Both the position numbers and the translations under genes were made by a program. Shown here in pieces: positions 12,109 through 24,300 of a stretch of DNA of 64,000 nt (its first letter is position 1; the number at the start of each line of letters is the position of its first letter). Below the pieces are notes generated by a model. That model was not told where the DNA came from and did not search any database. It saw only the letters and a program-made list of their open reading frames with translations. The stretch comes from Yamagishiella unicocca (lineage: Eukaryota > Chlorophyta > Chlorophyceae > Chlamydomonadales > Volvocaceae): positions 682,001-746,000 of the forward strand of contig BDSL01000036.1 of NCBI GenBank assembly GCA_003116995.1, in the 5' to 3' direction.

Positions 12109-15100
12109 TTACTTTTTCCCGCTGGCCTCCGCCCCCTTGGCGTCCTTTCCGTCCTTGCCTGCCTCGGCCTCCTTGGCTTCCTTCGCATCCTTGGCTTCCT
12201 TCTCCTTCTTGGCCTTCTCATCGGCCTTGTCCTTCTCCTTCTTCGACACCTCCTTCTCCTGCCAGAGCCGCTGCTCCTTGTTGTCGATTAGCTTGTGGAG
12301 TGCAAGGATGGAGCGAACCAGTGACGCCACGTAGATGATGTGCATCATGTCGTTGGACTTGACTGCAGTCACCAGGCGGCAAAGGGCGGGCGGGGCAAGA
12401 AGAAAATGAGGACAGCGTGGGGAAGGGACCGGGGAAGGCAAGGGAAGAAGGCCGCTACGCGGCACGGTGGATACGAGGGAGACTACACGAAGAGCGGAGC
12501 AAAGCGCTCCGTCAGCAGGTTTCAAATGTGGGGATTCGTCAGCAGGTTTCAAATGTGGGGATTCGTCAGCAGGTTTCAAATGTGGGGATTCGTCAGCAGG
12601 TTTCAAGTGTGGGGATTCGTCAGCAGGTAAATTCAAGTGTGGGGATTCGTCAGCAGGTTTCAAATGTGGGGGGACGCGCGGGGCGCAGCGGCAGCGTCAA
12701 CCGCAGCAACATGCGCTTCAGGCTGCCGACTCATCACCAATGGGGATGTCCGTGACACCCACCCGCCAACGACTTGGACAGCGACTCGACGTTCATGTTG
12801 GGCAGCAAGTTGAAAATCTCCTGCGGGGCGGTAAGTCAGCGGGGCGGAGGATGGAATCGAAATGGGAACCGACACTTCCGAGGGAGATGGAGAGGCCACT
12901 AACCCATTGCGCCACCCAGCGAAGGCGCCAATGGCATCAGCCAGGCAGAGCGAGGCGGAGCGCAGTGACGGTGTGGCCACAGGGCACATGATTGCTCCGA
13001 AGACGAACAGTCACCTGAGAATGCTCCCTGCTCCCTCCCATCGGCCCCAAGCTCAGCTTACGGCGCACCGCGAGCTCCTGTGGCCCCCGCTGCCCCCTGC
13101 TGCCTCACCCGCCCCGACCGGTTGCCAGTGTCATTGCAACCGCAGTCGCCGCCCCACCTGCACGTGGTTGATGATGTCGTGATTGACTGGCAGCTTGCCG
13201 TTTAATACCAGCCCCAGGTACTCGGAGATCTCCGCCAGCCGCTCCTGCGATGGCGATAAGGCGCAGCCAAGGCCCGGACAGTGCTCGACCAGGTGTGGAG
13301 GAGGGAACGACGAAGTATCGCTTCGTGCTTGCGCCCATACCACCAACCACCATACAACCAACCACCGGAGCGCCGAACTGGCTGCAGCCCCCACGGTCAC
13401 AGCCCGACACTGGGGGTGTGGAGGGTTATTGGGAATTCAGCACCCGCCGCCCCGAGGGGGTAGTTTAACAGTCTTACACTCCTGTTCCCCTTACTACGGG
13501 TACGTGCCTACTCCACGACTCGCGCCCCACCTGCAGCCCCTTGAGCGCCAGGAGCTTGGAGGACACGTCACCCGCCAGGCTGGACAGCGTTGCGTCCTTC
13601 ACGTCGCGCAGGAGGTGCTCCACACCTGAGGGGGGGAGGGCGCGGGCGCAGGCACGGGCCGTTAGGGCGGCTGAAGCATGAGCGCAGCCACAAGCGCTAA
13701 TCGGCTCCCACCAGGGTGGGCGGTGGCGAGGTGAGAGGGCGGCGCCGGCGCGAATGGCGTCATTGGCGCTGAAAGGATGGACGCAGGAGCCGGCCTCGTG
13801 GTGCGTGAGCCCACCGCGAGGCCGCCAGCGGACGCCATGCGGCTCCGGGCGGACCCTAATACACACACACGTCGCCGACGCCACCCGTGTCCCCACCCCA
13901 TTTCATCGCGCTCACGCCTGGCCTACCCCGGAACCTATTCCAAACCACGCATCTGGGTCGCCCACAGGTGCGGACCCCTCGCCTGCTGCCGCACACTCCT
14001 CAAGGCCACTCGGACACCGCTGCGTTCTCCCGTGGCCACACTCCTCAGCGATGCGCCTCGCCAGGGGCTGGCCAACCCAGACACCAACCCCATGGGAGCC
14101 CCCAGACTGCACTACTGTGTCGCACAGCACACAGAGCCGCGATGTTCAGTCGCGGGTCTTCATCATCCCCGCGTCGTCGGATCCTGCTAGGCGCCACGTC
14201 GCCTCCTCCCGCCCAAAACACAAAACCATTACCGTAACTCCCACACAGCTCTTTGGCTCAAGTGGTGCCAATCCCGGAAACCGCGAATGGGGGTTCGAGG
14301 AAGACCCGTGGATGCCCGAAAAAACCGTTTAGGACAGACGTTTTGAGATGCATGCTGGAGAACTGGGTTTGGGGATACTAAAGCCGATGGGGGGGCCTTG
14401 CCACCCGCCAGAGAACTGCCAACGGTCACTTCCTGCACCCCGGCGCCGCCATCCCCAAAGCCAACATGTTTCTGCTTACCGATTTCCTCGGCCTCCGTCT
14501 GGCCCACCTCCGTCGGTAGGCTGTTGAACACCTGCGGATTGCGAGGGTTGGCTTGGAAGTGTCATGTAGGAGGCAAGCCAGCGCATTGACACATGCCTTG
14601 CATTGCAGCATATTGCAATCGTGCAGCAGTGACGCGAGAAAGCCGCCGCCATTAAGCGACAGACTGGTCCGGTGGTTCATGCCGACCCAGTTGCTTCCAT
14701 ACCCAATTCAAGACGCCGATCTAGAAGCCCCACACAATCCTTAGCACATGGAGCCGGCATCACCGTCACCTGGCCTTGGCGTCTCGAAGCCATCCCAACC
14801 CTGCCCCCGGCTTCGCAGCCACCCCCAGCCGCCCCGCCCCATCTCCTTGGGCCGCCCCATCCTACTTATTTCCCTGCTAGTATCCTGCCTGTTTCTCCGA
14901 TGTCGATACACGCGCTTCTACGCTGCCCACCTTCTTGGCCTTTTCAGTGCCGTCCGTGCGCACTTCGTCCACGGAGTAGTAGGCGGTGAAGGGGAGGCCT
15001 ACCTCCTTGGGCTGCGATTGGCAGTATTAACGGGAATGGCAGTGATGAGTCATGTGGAGCCACGTGTACGTCCCTAAAACCTCTAACAGCACCCGAGCCA

Positions 15101-16032
15101 ACGCCACTATTTGACAGCGCAACAGTACCAGGTGACCAGTAGCAACTGAAGCAACAGAAAAGCAAAAAATACCCTGCATGACGTAGCTGGCTTTCCGTGC
15201 CGTTGCTCTGTTGGCCTTACTACGTCATCACTGTGTCCAGGAAGGGACAAGCCCCGCCCCAGACACTGCTGACCAACGGATTTCCTCTCATCAGCCCAGA
15301 CGTCGCGCGCCAGGGAGGGTCTGCGCCGTGCTCCCTATTCGCCGTCGGCGCTTGTATGATGCTCACGTGGAATGCCTTTGCGGGCAGCCTTCGGTTCCCC
15401 CAGCTCAAGTTGTTGGGCTGGTCAAATATCGCCGGCCTCAGTCCCCAACCGTCCAAACGCCAGTGCTGGTGAAAGCCTTCTCACTTTAGTTTGCACAGGT
15501 TTACTGGTTGCATAAAGCCAAAGGTCGGCTCAATCACACCCAATCCGTCTCTTTCCCCTCCCTCTCCAACCCTGCCCCCCTCACCTGAACCTCACAGATT
15601 ACCAGCACAGGGTTGTCGCAAAATTGGCGTATGAGCTCATTGATGTCCAAGTCTGCCTCGCGTAGCTTTGGCCCCGTGCTGTACCAGCCCACAATTTTCT
15701 CGCGGGCTGCGGCACGCCCAACACTTTCATAAGCGACGGCGAGCCATGCACGCACCCAGAACAACGATCCACCACGCACCGTTAACCTTCTTGAACATTT
15801 TGTACATCTGCTCTAGGTAGGAGTGGTCCAGGAACCAGATGCTGGGGTCATGGTCGTCCTCCTCGAACGGCAGCGCGAAACTGTTCGTGACATCCACTGT
15901 CCCCTTGTAAAGCTCCCCCAAGAGCACGCCCACAACGCGCTTCTTGGTGTCCTTGGCAACCCGGTTGTAATGATCCACAACCGAAAGCAATACTAGCGGA
16001 TGCAGCACGACCTTCTCCGGCCCTGCCGGCAT
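12109..16032 (-). CDS. RPN8: 26S proteasome lid subunit RPN8 (PSMD7), MPN domain
   Basis: This is a non-ATPase lid subunit that pairs with the deubiquitinase RPN11. The complete gene has eight exons in clean phase: 16032-15780, 15706-15585, 15011-14931, 14531-14480, 13625-13531, 13244-13158, 12820-12763 and 12362-12109 (TAA). The 1,002-nt CDS encodes 333 residues; human PSMD7 has about 324. It starts [24 protein letters not shown] and carries the MPN signature [29 protein letters not shown] and the GWYSTGPKL loop. The zinc-binding H-x-H of active JAMM enzymes is absent, as expected for a pseudo-enzyme. The C-terminal half has [12 protein letters not shown] and [23 protein letters not shown], helices that dock in the lid helical bundle. 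It ends in a K/E/A-rich tail of about 55 residues, longer and more repetitive than in animals. Every exon junction keeps the family sequence, so confidence is very high. Confidence 0.96.
12511..12673 (-). repeat. 27-bp minisatellite in RPN8 intron 7
   Basis: Six tandem units of about 27 bp (plus strand GTCAGCAGGTTTCAAATGTG followed by GGGATTC) start at 12511, 12538, 12565, 12592, 12619 (30 bp, with a small insertion) and 12649. On the minus strand they read as LKPADESPH repeats in frame with exon 8, which makes a misleading long ORF. Confidence 0.9.
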
Positions 16033-18381
16033 GGTGCTGAGTAGTAGATGAGTGGGCTAAGCAGCTTGGCAAGCTAAGAGGCGCTCAGAATGCGGGAATG
16101 TTTGGTGAGGTGCAGATCTTGCGAACTTCAGAGGAATTGATATCTACCGGGTGTTTATAACCATAAATTGCTTTGAGTGGAGGCTTCCAATGGAAAAGGC
16201 GAATAGTAAGCGAAGCAACTGTGGAATGGCGCTTGGGTTGCATTACGCGAAATCCACAGTGCGGTGCATTGGGCTCCAACGACGGAAATTCATATACCCT
16301 AGCAAGATGCCTTTCGACTCAAAGTGACTACGCTATATTTGACAATGGCCTGCTGTGCTGTTCCCATGGGTCGGCCGCGCCATTTACCGCTGCACTTTAT
16401 GGAAGGCAGACGCCATTACCCCTGCCGTAAATATTTGAGACTGTATCGATATACTTACTCAGAGCTCTGAGGTATTTGGCGGGCTAAAAGGCGACAGCGC
16501 TATGTTGCCTACCAAAGTCGTCAAGAGCAAACGCATTTGGTCCCCAAGCAAATATACCTTGCCTCTGACATCTGCTGCCTCCTGTCCTGCACCCCTAATG
16601 GCGTGGAGCAGCATTTGTTAATCGTGTGGGTGCAGAATATGATGCGTTTCATACATGGGGTGTAAAGGGAATTAAGGCCGCTAGGCCAAGGCACACTCCC
16701 CAAGGCCTAAATGCCAGGCCCTAGGTTTTCTGTCTGTTCCTTACGCTACACTGATGGTGCACATGTGTTCGAAGCCACTGCGTTCTGCGCGTTTTCATTG
16801 AAGGTAGGGGATTATTGTTCGTGACAGTACGGCCGTTGATGTGCAGCACACCCAACATGACGATGCAGGGAGTACGTTAGTTAGAAGGTGTCATAGCTGG
16901 TTTCGGGGATGTCCTCACACGTAAAGACGGCTACCGTTGCCATTAATGCCGGTTGTAAGCACCGTAGGGGCCGCTAGGACCGTCATTCTGGGACATGCAT
17001 TCTCCCGATAGTTAGCAGTTAAAGGTGTCGCATGATCACGAATTGACGACCATGCCAGCAAGCGGCCAATGAAGTATTTCAATTTTCCAAGGCGTGGGAT
17101 CGGCATGGATGCATCTCACTGAAGTATAAACGAGTCGGGGAGGCAGGGGCCCCAACCAGGACAGTATTGCATCGCAATCGATTGAAGTAAGTCGTTGGTA
17201 GGCAACTAGTCGTACACTTTCAGATTGCACCCTTTCCTCGGACGCCTCGGACAGCTCGGAGAGGAGCCGAAAAGGTCTCCAAGCACGACCAAGCGAAGTC
17301 AATACGTACCCGGCACTGCATGTACCGATATGTAAGAGACAAATCATTGCACTTAGGTACAGGATGGAAATTGTACGAAGGGAAAGAGTTCGGCTCACTA
17401 GGGACAGCGAGGGGAGGTGGCGGAGGGACGGGGAGGGAAAGGGAAATGGTCTCGAACACCCTTTCCCAGCCTCACATCAAACCAGAAGACCCTTCAGGCC
17501 ATGTGTGCCCCTCCTTGTCAGGTTTTGATATCGATTCGGTTCGCCAATGTGGACTTTCTGTTACGCGAGGCCTTTCGGAAACGACCCTTAGACGCCCACG
17601 GCGGTAAGGGCATTGAACGGCGCACACCCCGGATGTAACTTATCCAAACAAAGGCAACCCTTAGAAGTTATGATGGCAAATCGCCGATCTTTGACATATG
17701 CAAGGGCGCGACGTGCAGTAAACGAGACCCGTTGGTCGTACATCCGTTTTGTGCGTCCACTGTAAGCTGGTATGCGCCTATGTTTTTACCATCTACAACA
17801 AAACGTATGTATGCTTACGAATCTATAACGATGTTTGATTAAATGACTCGACTTTGGTCTGCTGTTTGCTTGCTTTAAGTCCGACTTTACAATGTGCAGT
17901 GCTCTTGTCAACGACATTGGATAGTCTGGTCCTGTAATAAGGGCCCCGGTATCTTATCAATGGGGCGTGAATTGCCAAAGGGCCAACATACAAGACCGAC
18001 TTGACGCCTGAACTAGCCGGAGAGGGGACGACGCAATAATGGAGCGCCAAAGCAGTTTTGGTAGCCAAGGGAGCGGGAAATCCAGCGCCACCAAGTAGGC
18101 CCTCGCTTTCCCGGAAGCCCTCTGGTAGCCCCCTGTCAGCTGCTCACCTTTGTACCTCATTATGCGACCAGGATTGTTAAAGACGCTCAGAAGCATGGTG
18201 AATCGGTGGAGAACCAGAACGCAAACAATGGCTTCACCACAGCGCTTTTCGGGGTGAGGCCTAGGAACAGTCGTAGGCGGCCGAGGGGCTTAATCGCCGA
18301 AGGTTCAGCTTTGACCTGCGATACTGCTTTTACCAGAACCGCGGCTGTTCATGAATAACGGCTGTTGGAGAACATTGGGTT
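16033..18381. other. intergenic region between divergent RPN8 and tmcB-like genes
   Basis: This 2.3-kb block is AT-richer than the genes and should hold both promoters and 5' UTRs. The small ORFs, such as one at 17036-17398 on the minus strand, have no recognisable domain. An ATG at 18228 (MASPQRFSG) followed by a GTGAGG donor could be an upstream first exon of the tmcB-like gene, but its phase does not fit the acceptor at 18426. Confidence 0.4.
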
Positions 18382-21300
18382 ATGACGGCCGTTTGCACGC
18401 ATGTCCTGCGATACCATGCTCCCCAGGTGCTTTTCACGCTTGCCAAAGAGAAGTACAGCGATAGTTGGAAGGTTGCGGTCCTGACTGTCATCGTGGACTT
18501 CCTGCTCATTATGGCTATTATGTTCAACCTGGAGTACCCATGGGCCGTGGACCCGCATACCGGGTAAGGTTCCCCAGTTGGACCCCGTCCCTGCGGCAGC
18601 CGACTGAGCTCGAGGTGTTCACTCTGTAGGGTGTTTCGCTTCTTCTACATGCTGGAAATCCACAAGCCTTTGGCAGCGACTGGCTACAAATTTTACGTCA
18701 TCACGTTTTACCTGCTGTCCGCCATGCTATTCTTGTCCGTGGCGATCTGCGTGTGGGTTGCGTGGTGCTTCAAAAACGACTCCTTTCCATTCCTGTGGCC
18801 CATCAAGTTCGTGCGCATCGTGGCCAGCCTCTTCTTCGGCATGCTGTACATCGCCGCACTGAACATCTTCCTTGTCATTTTGGAATGCGCTCCCGATCAC
18901 GGAGTCTGGGTGCAACACATATGGCACGTTGGTGAGTAAATCAATCGACTGCTTTGAAAGGGGGACCTGGTAGCGCTGGCGACCTTTGTGTTTTGCTTGG
19001 CGGCTTTGGGTAACACACCCAAAATTCACACTGTGGCCCTGCCAAGGCCACAAGCTGTGGCGTGGCACGCCTTGCAAACCACAACGCTATCCTTTGCAAG
19101 TGTGGATATAATCTAGGGCATGGCCCCCCTGGCCAATTCCTTTCACTGGGTTGCAAAATGCCGCCCATTTTCTGGAACGGAATATGAGCCCACATAGGCA
19201 CTTTCCTCCAATGAGCGCCTACATGCCTTGCACTCCGTTACCACTGGATCGTCGTGGGTTCGGGGGCAGGTCGTGACGACCCGGTCATGGGGAAGCGATG
19301 AAGCGCTTCATGGTGAAGAGCTGCATGCGTAGGATGGAGATAGCGGGGATTCAGAGGAAACCCGTAAGTAGTAGAACAGGGGGTAGGGGGGGTAAGGCTG
19401 CAGCCGTCTGCGCTCGAAGCCCAACCGACGCTCCGTACCTGCGTCCCGACAGAGGAAACCCGTAAGTAGTAGAACAGGGGGTGGGGGGGTAAGGCTGCAG
19501 CCGTCTGCGCTCGAAGCCCAACCGACGCTCCGTACCTGCGTCCCGACGTCCACCTGAGGCCCTGTCCCACCCCCTGATGGCGAAACCCGCGTCCGCCCGG
19601 TCGCCCTTGTAGAATGCTTGGCGATGCCCCATCTGATACATCTGGTCGTGGCCACGCTCAGCTCGCTCACTTTCGCAGTGGCGGCGCTGCTTCTGGTGGG
19701 CGGCCGGACGGCTGGGCAGCGATTTGGGTGGCGCTAGGGGCTAGCGCCGGGGATGTAATGTTGGGTTACAGCTGCGGCGCCAAATGGTGTAGAGCAGCTT
19801 GGGGCAGGGTATAGTGTCGATAAATGAGAACTTCCAGACGTCACGTGCGGGCGGTAAGCTCGTTGCATGTGGCCCATGGCACCGGCCCTGTGCTCCGGCC
19901 CTGTCTACGTCGTGGGGGACGCGTAGCTGCGCACTTCGCACTAGATGGAATGTACCCAACACTCCAACGTGACGTCACCACTCTAGACCTGTGTGCGTTG
20001 GTGTGTGTTGGGTGTCGGCGGACCCGGGGGGCGTGTGTTGTTGCCTACAGCTCGAGGGCGTGATGGGTCCTCAACGCTGGTGCCCCCTTCTTCGCGCCCC
20101 CACAGGTGATTGCGGACCATGAGCTGCAGCCCATGTCCCGCAGCCTGCTGGCGGCGCCGCACAGCATGTGTGAGCTCAAGGCGCAGCTGGCTAAGACAGT
20201 CATCACGGTGGTAGACGTGCTGCTGTGGGACTTCCCGCGCGTGCAGGGGGTCGTCTTTGCGGTGTGCACCACCGCCACCTTCTACTTCCACCTGAAGCAG
20301 GTGCGCGCCGGGACGTGGCTGGGGGGGGTGGGGCACGGCATGCCCCGTGGCGATGTGTGAATGGGCGCTGCCAATAGCAGGCAAGGCCTGGCGCAGGTGC
20401 CTGACGGGCAAGGAGGGATGGCACCAGGGCCGCAACGCCTGGCTGTCAGCTGAACCGACCCGGCATTTGGCGCGAGGAGGGCGTGTGCTGAACAACGCTG
20501 CCGACACAACGCGGATGCACTGACCTGTCGCGAAGCCGGCGGGGCGTGAACTTAAAGAGGGTGCTAGACGGGAAGGTTGGGATGGCGGCATACAAGTCAT
20601 TACCATCCACCAACACAAACATTCCGCGCGATGTTACCGGCGTGTTGACCTGTACCACCCAGCCGTCCCAACCGCCTCGCTTCGTCCGCCTAACGCTCCC
20701 TCCTCTCCCCTGCCTGTCGCTGGTCGTACAGCTGCCGTACTACACGTCCTGGATAAACAGCTTCCGGCTGTCATTCTTCGCCGTGCATGCCTGGGTCGGC
20801 GTGCACCTGGGTGTGCTTGTGTTCCTGGTGGAGGCGCACAAGGTCAAGAAGGGCAGCATGGGCTTTATTCAGTGGGACATCGTTAACTACGAAACCGCGC
20901 AAACCATCACGAACGTAAGCGGGACGCGAGGCTGCAGTGCGCCTGTACGACACCCCAGCCTGGAAGATCGATTTCCCACTACGCATACACAATTTGCGCC
21001 CACCTGCCCGCCAACTCTGCGCAGTCCATGCTGTACGGCCTGCCTGTTGTGTTTTTCGGAGCCGGCCTGCTGGGCGCTATCCGCCTGTATTACTTCTTCC
21101 GGGTGTCGCTGAGGTTCCAGGTATGCGAGGGAAGATGGCTTGAGGGCTGCCGGGCTCACCACAGGCGGCGGAGCATTAGAGGTTAGGAGTGGTGCGGCGG
21201 TCCGTCAGTTGTGGTTCATAGGAAGGCTTGCGCATTGTTGCATCCACTGGCTGAATGCCCGCGGATCGTATGGCGACATGTCATTAGCTGCTGGCTGGAC

Positions 21301-24300
21301 AAAGCACCTTGCATTTGAGAATGAGCTGAAGACCGGAGGCATGATAACGGTGCCAGCATGGGCCGACCCGCGGCATGTCGGTTTTTCGTTGCAACCTTCC
21401 AGCCCATAGCCGTCCGCTCACCCTGCACCTCCCAATCGCGCATATGCCGCGTCCTTCTCCTTCCCCGCCCAACCGACCCAATTCGGGCCCCCAGCGTTGT
21501 CGTTCGTCCGTGATCCACTCCACGCCCTCACCAGCATGCCCCAATCCTCCCCTCCCCGCCCATTGTAGATCCTGCACCAGCAGCCGAACTTGTACTCCAA
21601 GCGCGTTTACCGATTTTCTGATGACAAGGACGTGGAGATCTGCTCGCGCGTGGCTCGCGTGTGGGACGAGGACGGCAACCTGGACCAGCAGACCATTGAC
21701 CTCGCGGAGACGATCCTTCGAGCGGGCATCCAGCAGTTCCCCAAGTGAGTGCGCGAGCAACGCAGCAGCAGCAGCACCCCTGACTGCGCTACTGATCGAC
21801 GGCGCCCTCCACGCTCCGGGGGCGCGGGGTAGGCGATAGCGATGTGGGTTGGTGATGGTTGGTGGTAGCGACCGCGGAGGGCCGGCTCCTAGGCGGCGAA
21901 GGTGATGCCGCTGGATCTGCTGCACCGGGCCGACCAACCTGGACGGCTGCTTGCTTCTGCGACAGTTCCTAGCAGCCGCCTGCTGTTGCTGCTCCTCACG
22001 GCCGCCTGTTGCTGCTGCTGCTCCGCTGGTCGCGCCCGCAGGTCACCGTACCTGCACATCGTGTATGCCAATCTCCTCATCGACTGCCGCCAGCAGCTGC
22101 AGGTGCGCCCTGCTCGCTGCCTCCGGCACAGCGCCATCTTTGGCCATTCCTGCCGCTGCGCCCTGCCGTCCGGCGGTGCGCCCTGTGACCTGTGTCCGCT
22201 ACCAATCGACAGCAACCAATCGCGTGGGTCTCCGCTTGCCCTGCATTCACCACCATGCGGACCAGGTTACCGCTTCCGCTGCGCCGCGAACAACCCAAAT
22301 GAACTTAGCAGTCAGGTCACATCCGCGTGTAATGAGCTCACAAGGAAACTGGCATAACTACAGCCGCACTGGCGCAACCTCAGTCCCGCTGACACATACC
22401 GCCCCGACCCGCTCCTCACTTGGGCCGGCGTCACGTCCCTCAGAGCGGCTGGTCGCAGCTGGAGGAGGCCCGGCGCATGCCGTTGAACCTGTCGTACCGC
22501 TTCTCCATCTTCACGCGAGAGCAGGAGCACAAGCAGAAGGCCGCGGTCAGCAGCAGCGGCGAGAGCGCGGCGGACCTGGTGTCGTACGTCGAGTTCCAGC
22601 GCAACTACCGGTGAGCAGCTGCAGGCCCCTCGTCGCACCGGTGGCGCCAACAGGGGATCAGGGGCTTGCTTCTCCTCCTTATGCGCGTGTGCGTTGGAAC
22701 CGTTGCACCACCGCTGTTGGAGGGAAGTCGGTGGCACGATGTGGGTCAGCACGACGGTCCTTTGACCGCCAGCGTAGCTTGGGCACGCTCACGGAGACGG
22801 CTGCTTGATGCATAGGTAGTAAGACAGCCCCCGTGCAGCGGCTGACCCTCCTTCCCACCTATTTTCTATTTCTGCTTGCCAGGATGATCCAGTCGTACCA
22901 CAAGGCTGCGCTGGTGGCGATGCGCGAGTTCTGGCGGCTGTTGCTGTACGACGCGGTCAACATGAACTCCCTCACGTCGGCCTTCCGCAAGATCGAGCAG
23001 ATGGAGCGCCTGGCGGACAAGACGTACAAGATGGTTCTGGAGCGCTACCCCAAGGTAAGCAGGCATCGTTAGGGTGTCGGCACACGCGATGGGACAGGGC
23101 GCAAAGACACGCGCCGTGCGGGGTGCTGTAGCATGGGATGCGGTGGGTGACGCTGCTGTGTCGCGCCTTGTTCCACGGCCATCGCGATCATGCCTCCCGC
23201 GGAGCGGCATGCAGCGGTTGTTGTGTGCCGGCTTCCCCATTTCATGCTGACAGGTTGCCTTCCTGCTTGCCTGTATGCCTGCCTGCCTGTCCCGAACGCC
23301 GGCCGCCGCCGCGCCTCTCATCGCACTGACATGCCTCCCCTGCTGGCCCTTCCGCAACGCGGTGGTGCTGCAGGCTGTCAAGCTGCTTCGAAGCTACGCC
23401 ATCTTCCTGGAGACCGTGAAGAACGACCCATGGACCGCGGCGCAGTTTTACAGGTGGGGACCCGCACGGTAACAGGTGGGGCAGGCTTCTGAACCCACGG
23501 CATGGCGAGCGGCTGCCGATGTCGTGGGAGGCCATTTCGACAAAACGTTCAAGTAAGAAAGTGCGAATAATGTGCTGATATCGTGGGAGGCCATTCCACT
23601 GTCAGGTGCCGCGCCCTTGGAACCCCAGCTGCCTGGCGCCCTCTGCTTATGGGTTGATAAAAACCGCTAGTAAGCCGCTTGTGTGTGCTTATGCTGCTCC
23701 TGGACTGCATTTACCGACCTGCAGTGAGGCTGAGAAGCAGGAGGAGGCGCTGGAGAACGCGGAGCACGATCTGGCTGGCGACGAGGGGCTCAGCATGCGC
23801 AACTCAGCCATCGTTACAATTAACGCCATGGTGGGTTGGGGCGCGTGGGCGGCTGGGGGCAGCGACGAGTGTGGGCAGCGAACAGCCGGGCCCGGTGGTA
23901 TGGAACCTGGCATCCCTCGCGGGGTGGAGAATGCCTAGGAGCTGTATGTAGCTGGATGTGGCATCCTGGCACCGACGTTGCCCTTATCAGCTGTTGCTTA
24001 ATGCGTGGTCGCTTCTGCTTTGCTGTCGCAAGTAGCACACGCTAACGGCCGTCTCTACCGTTTGGCCCTCGCCGCCGGTACAACAGGGCATCATCCAAAT
24101 GGCCAACAAGCACGCCACCAAGATGCTGGGCTACAACAAGGGCGAGCTCGAGGGCAAGAACATTTCGTGCCTAATGCCTCAGCCCTTCTCCGCCCGCCAC
24201 AACACCTACATGCGCAACTACGTCACGACCGGTGGGCCGGGGCGGCGGGCTCGCAGGGGGTGGCCCGGAGCTGGCAAATGGCACAAGGGAGGGAAGGGGA

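Noticed and set aside
12109..12663. A 184-codon minus-strand ORF with MKPADESPH repeats ahead of the RPN8 C-terminus
   Set aside because: Its first half is an intron minisatellite. The splice acceptor at 12363 and family alignment show that only 12362-12109 is coding.
17036..17398. Minus-strand 120-codon ORF with a signal-like start
   Set aside because: No homologous domain, no splice-linked partner, and composition like the surrounding AT-rich intergenic DNA.
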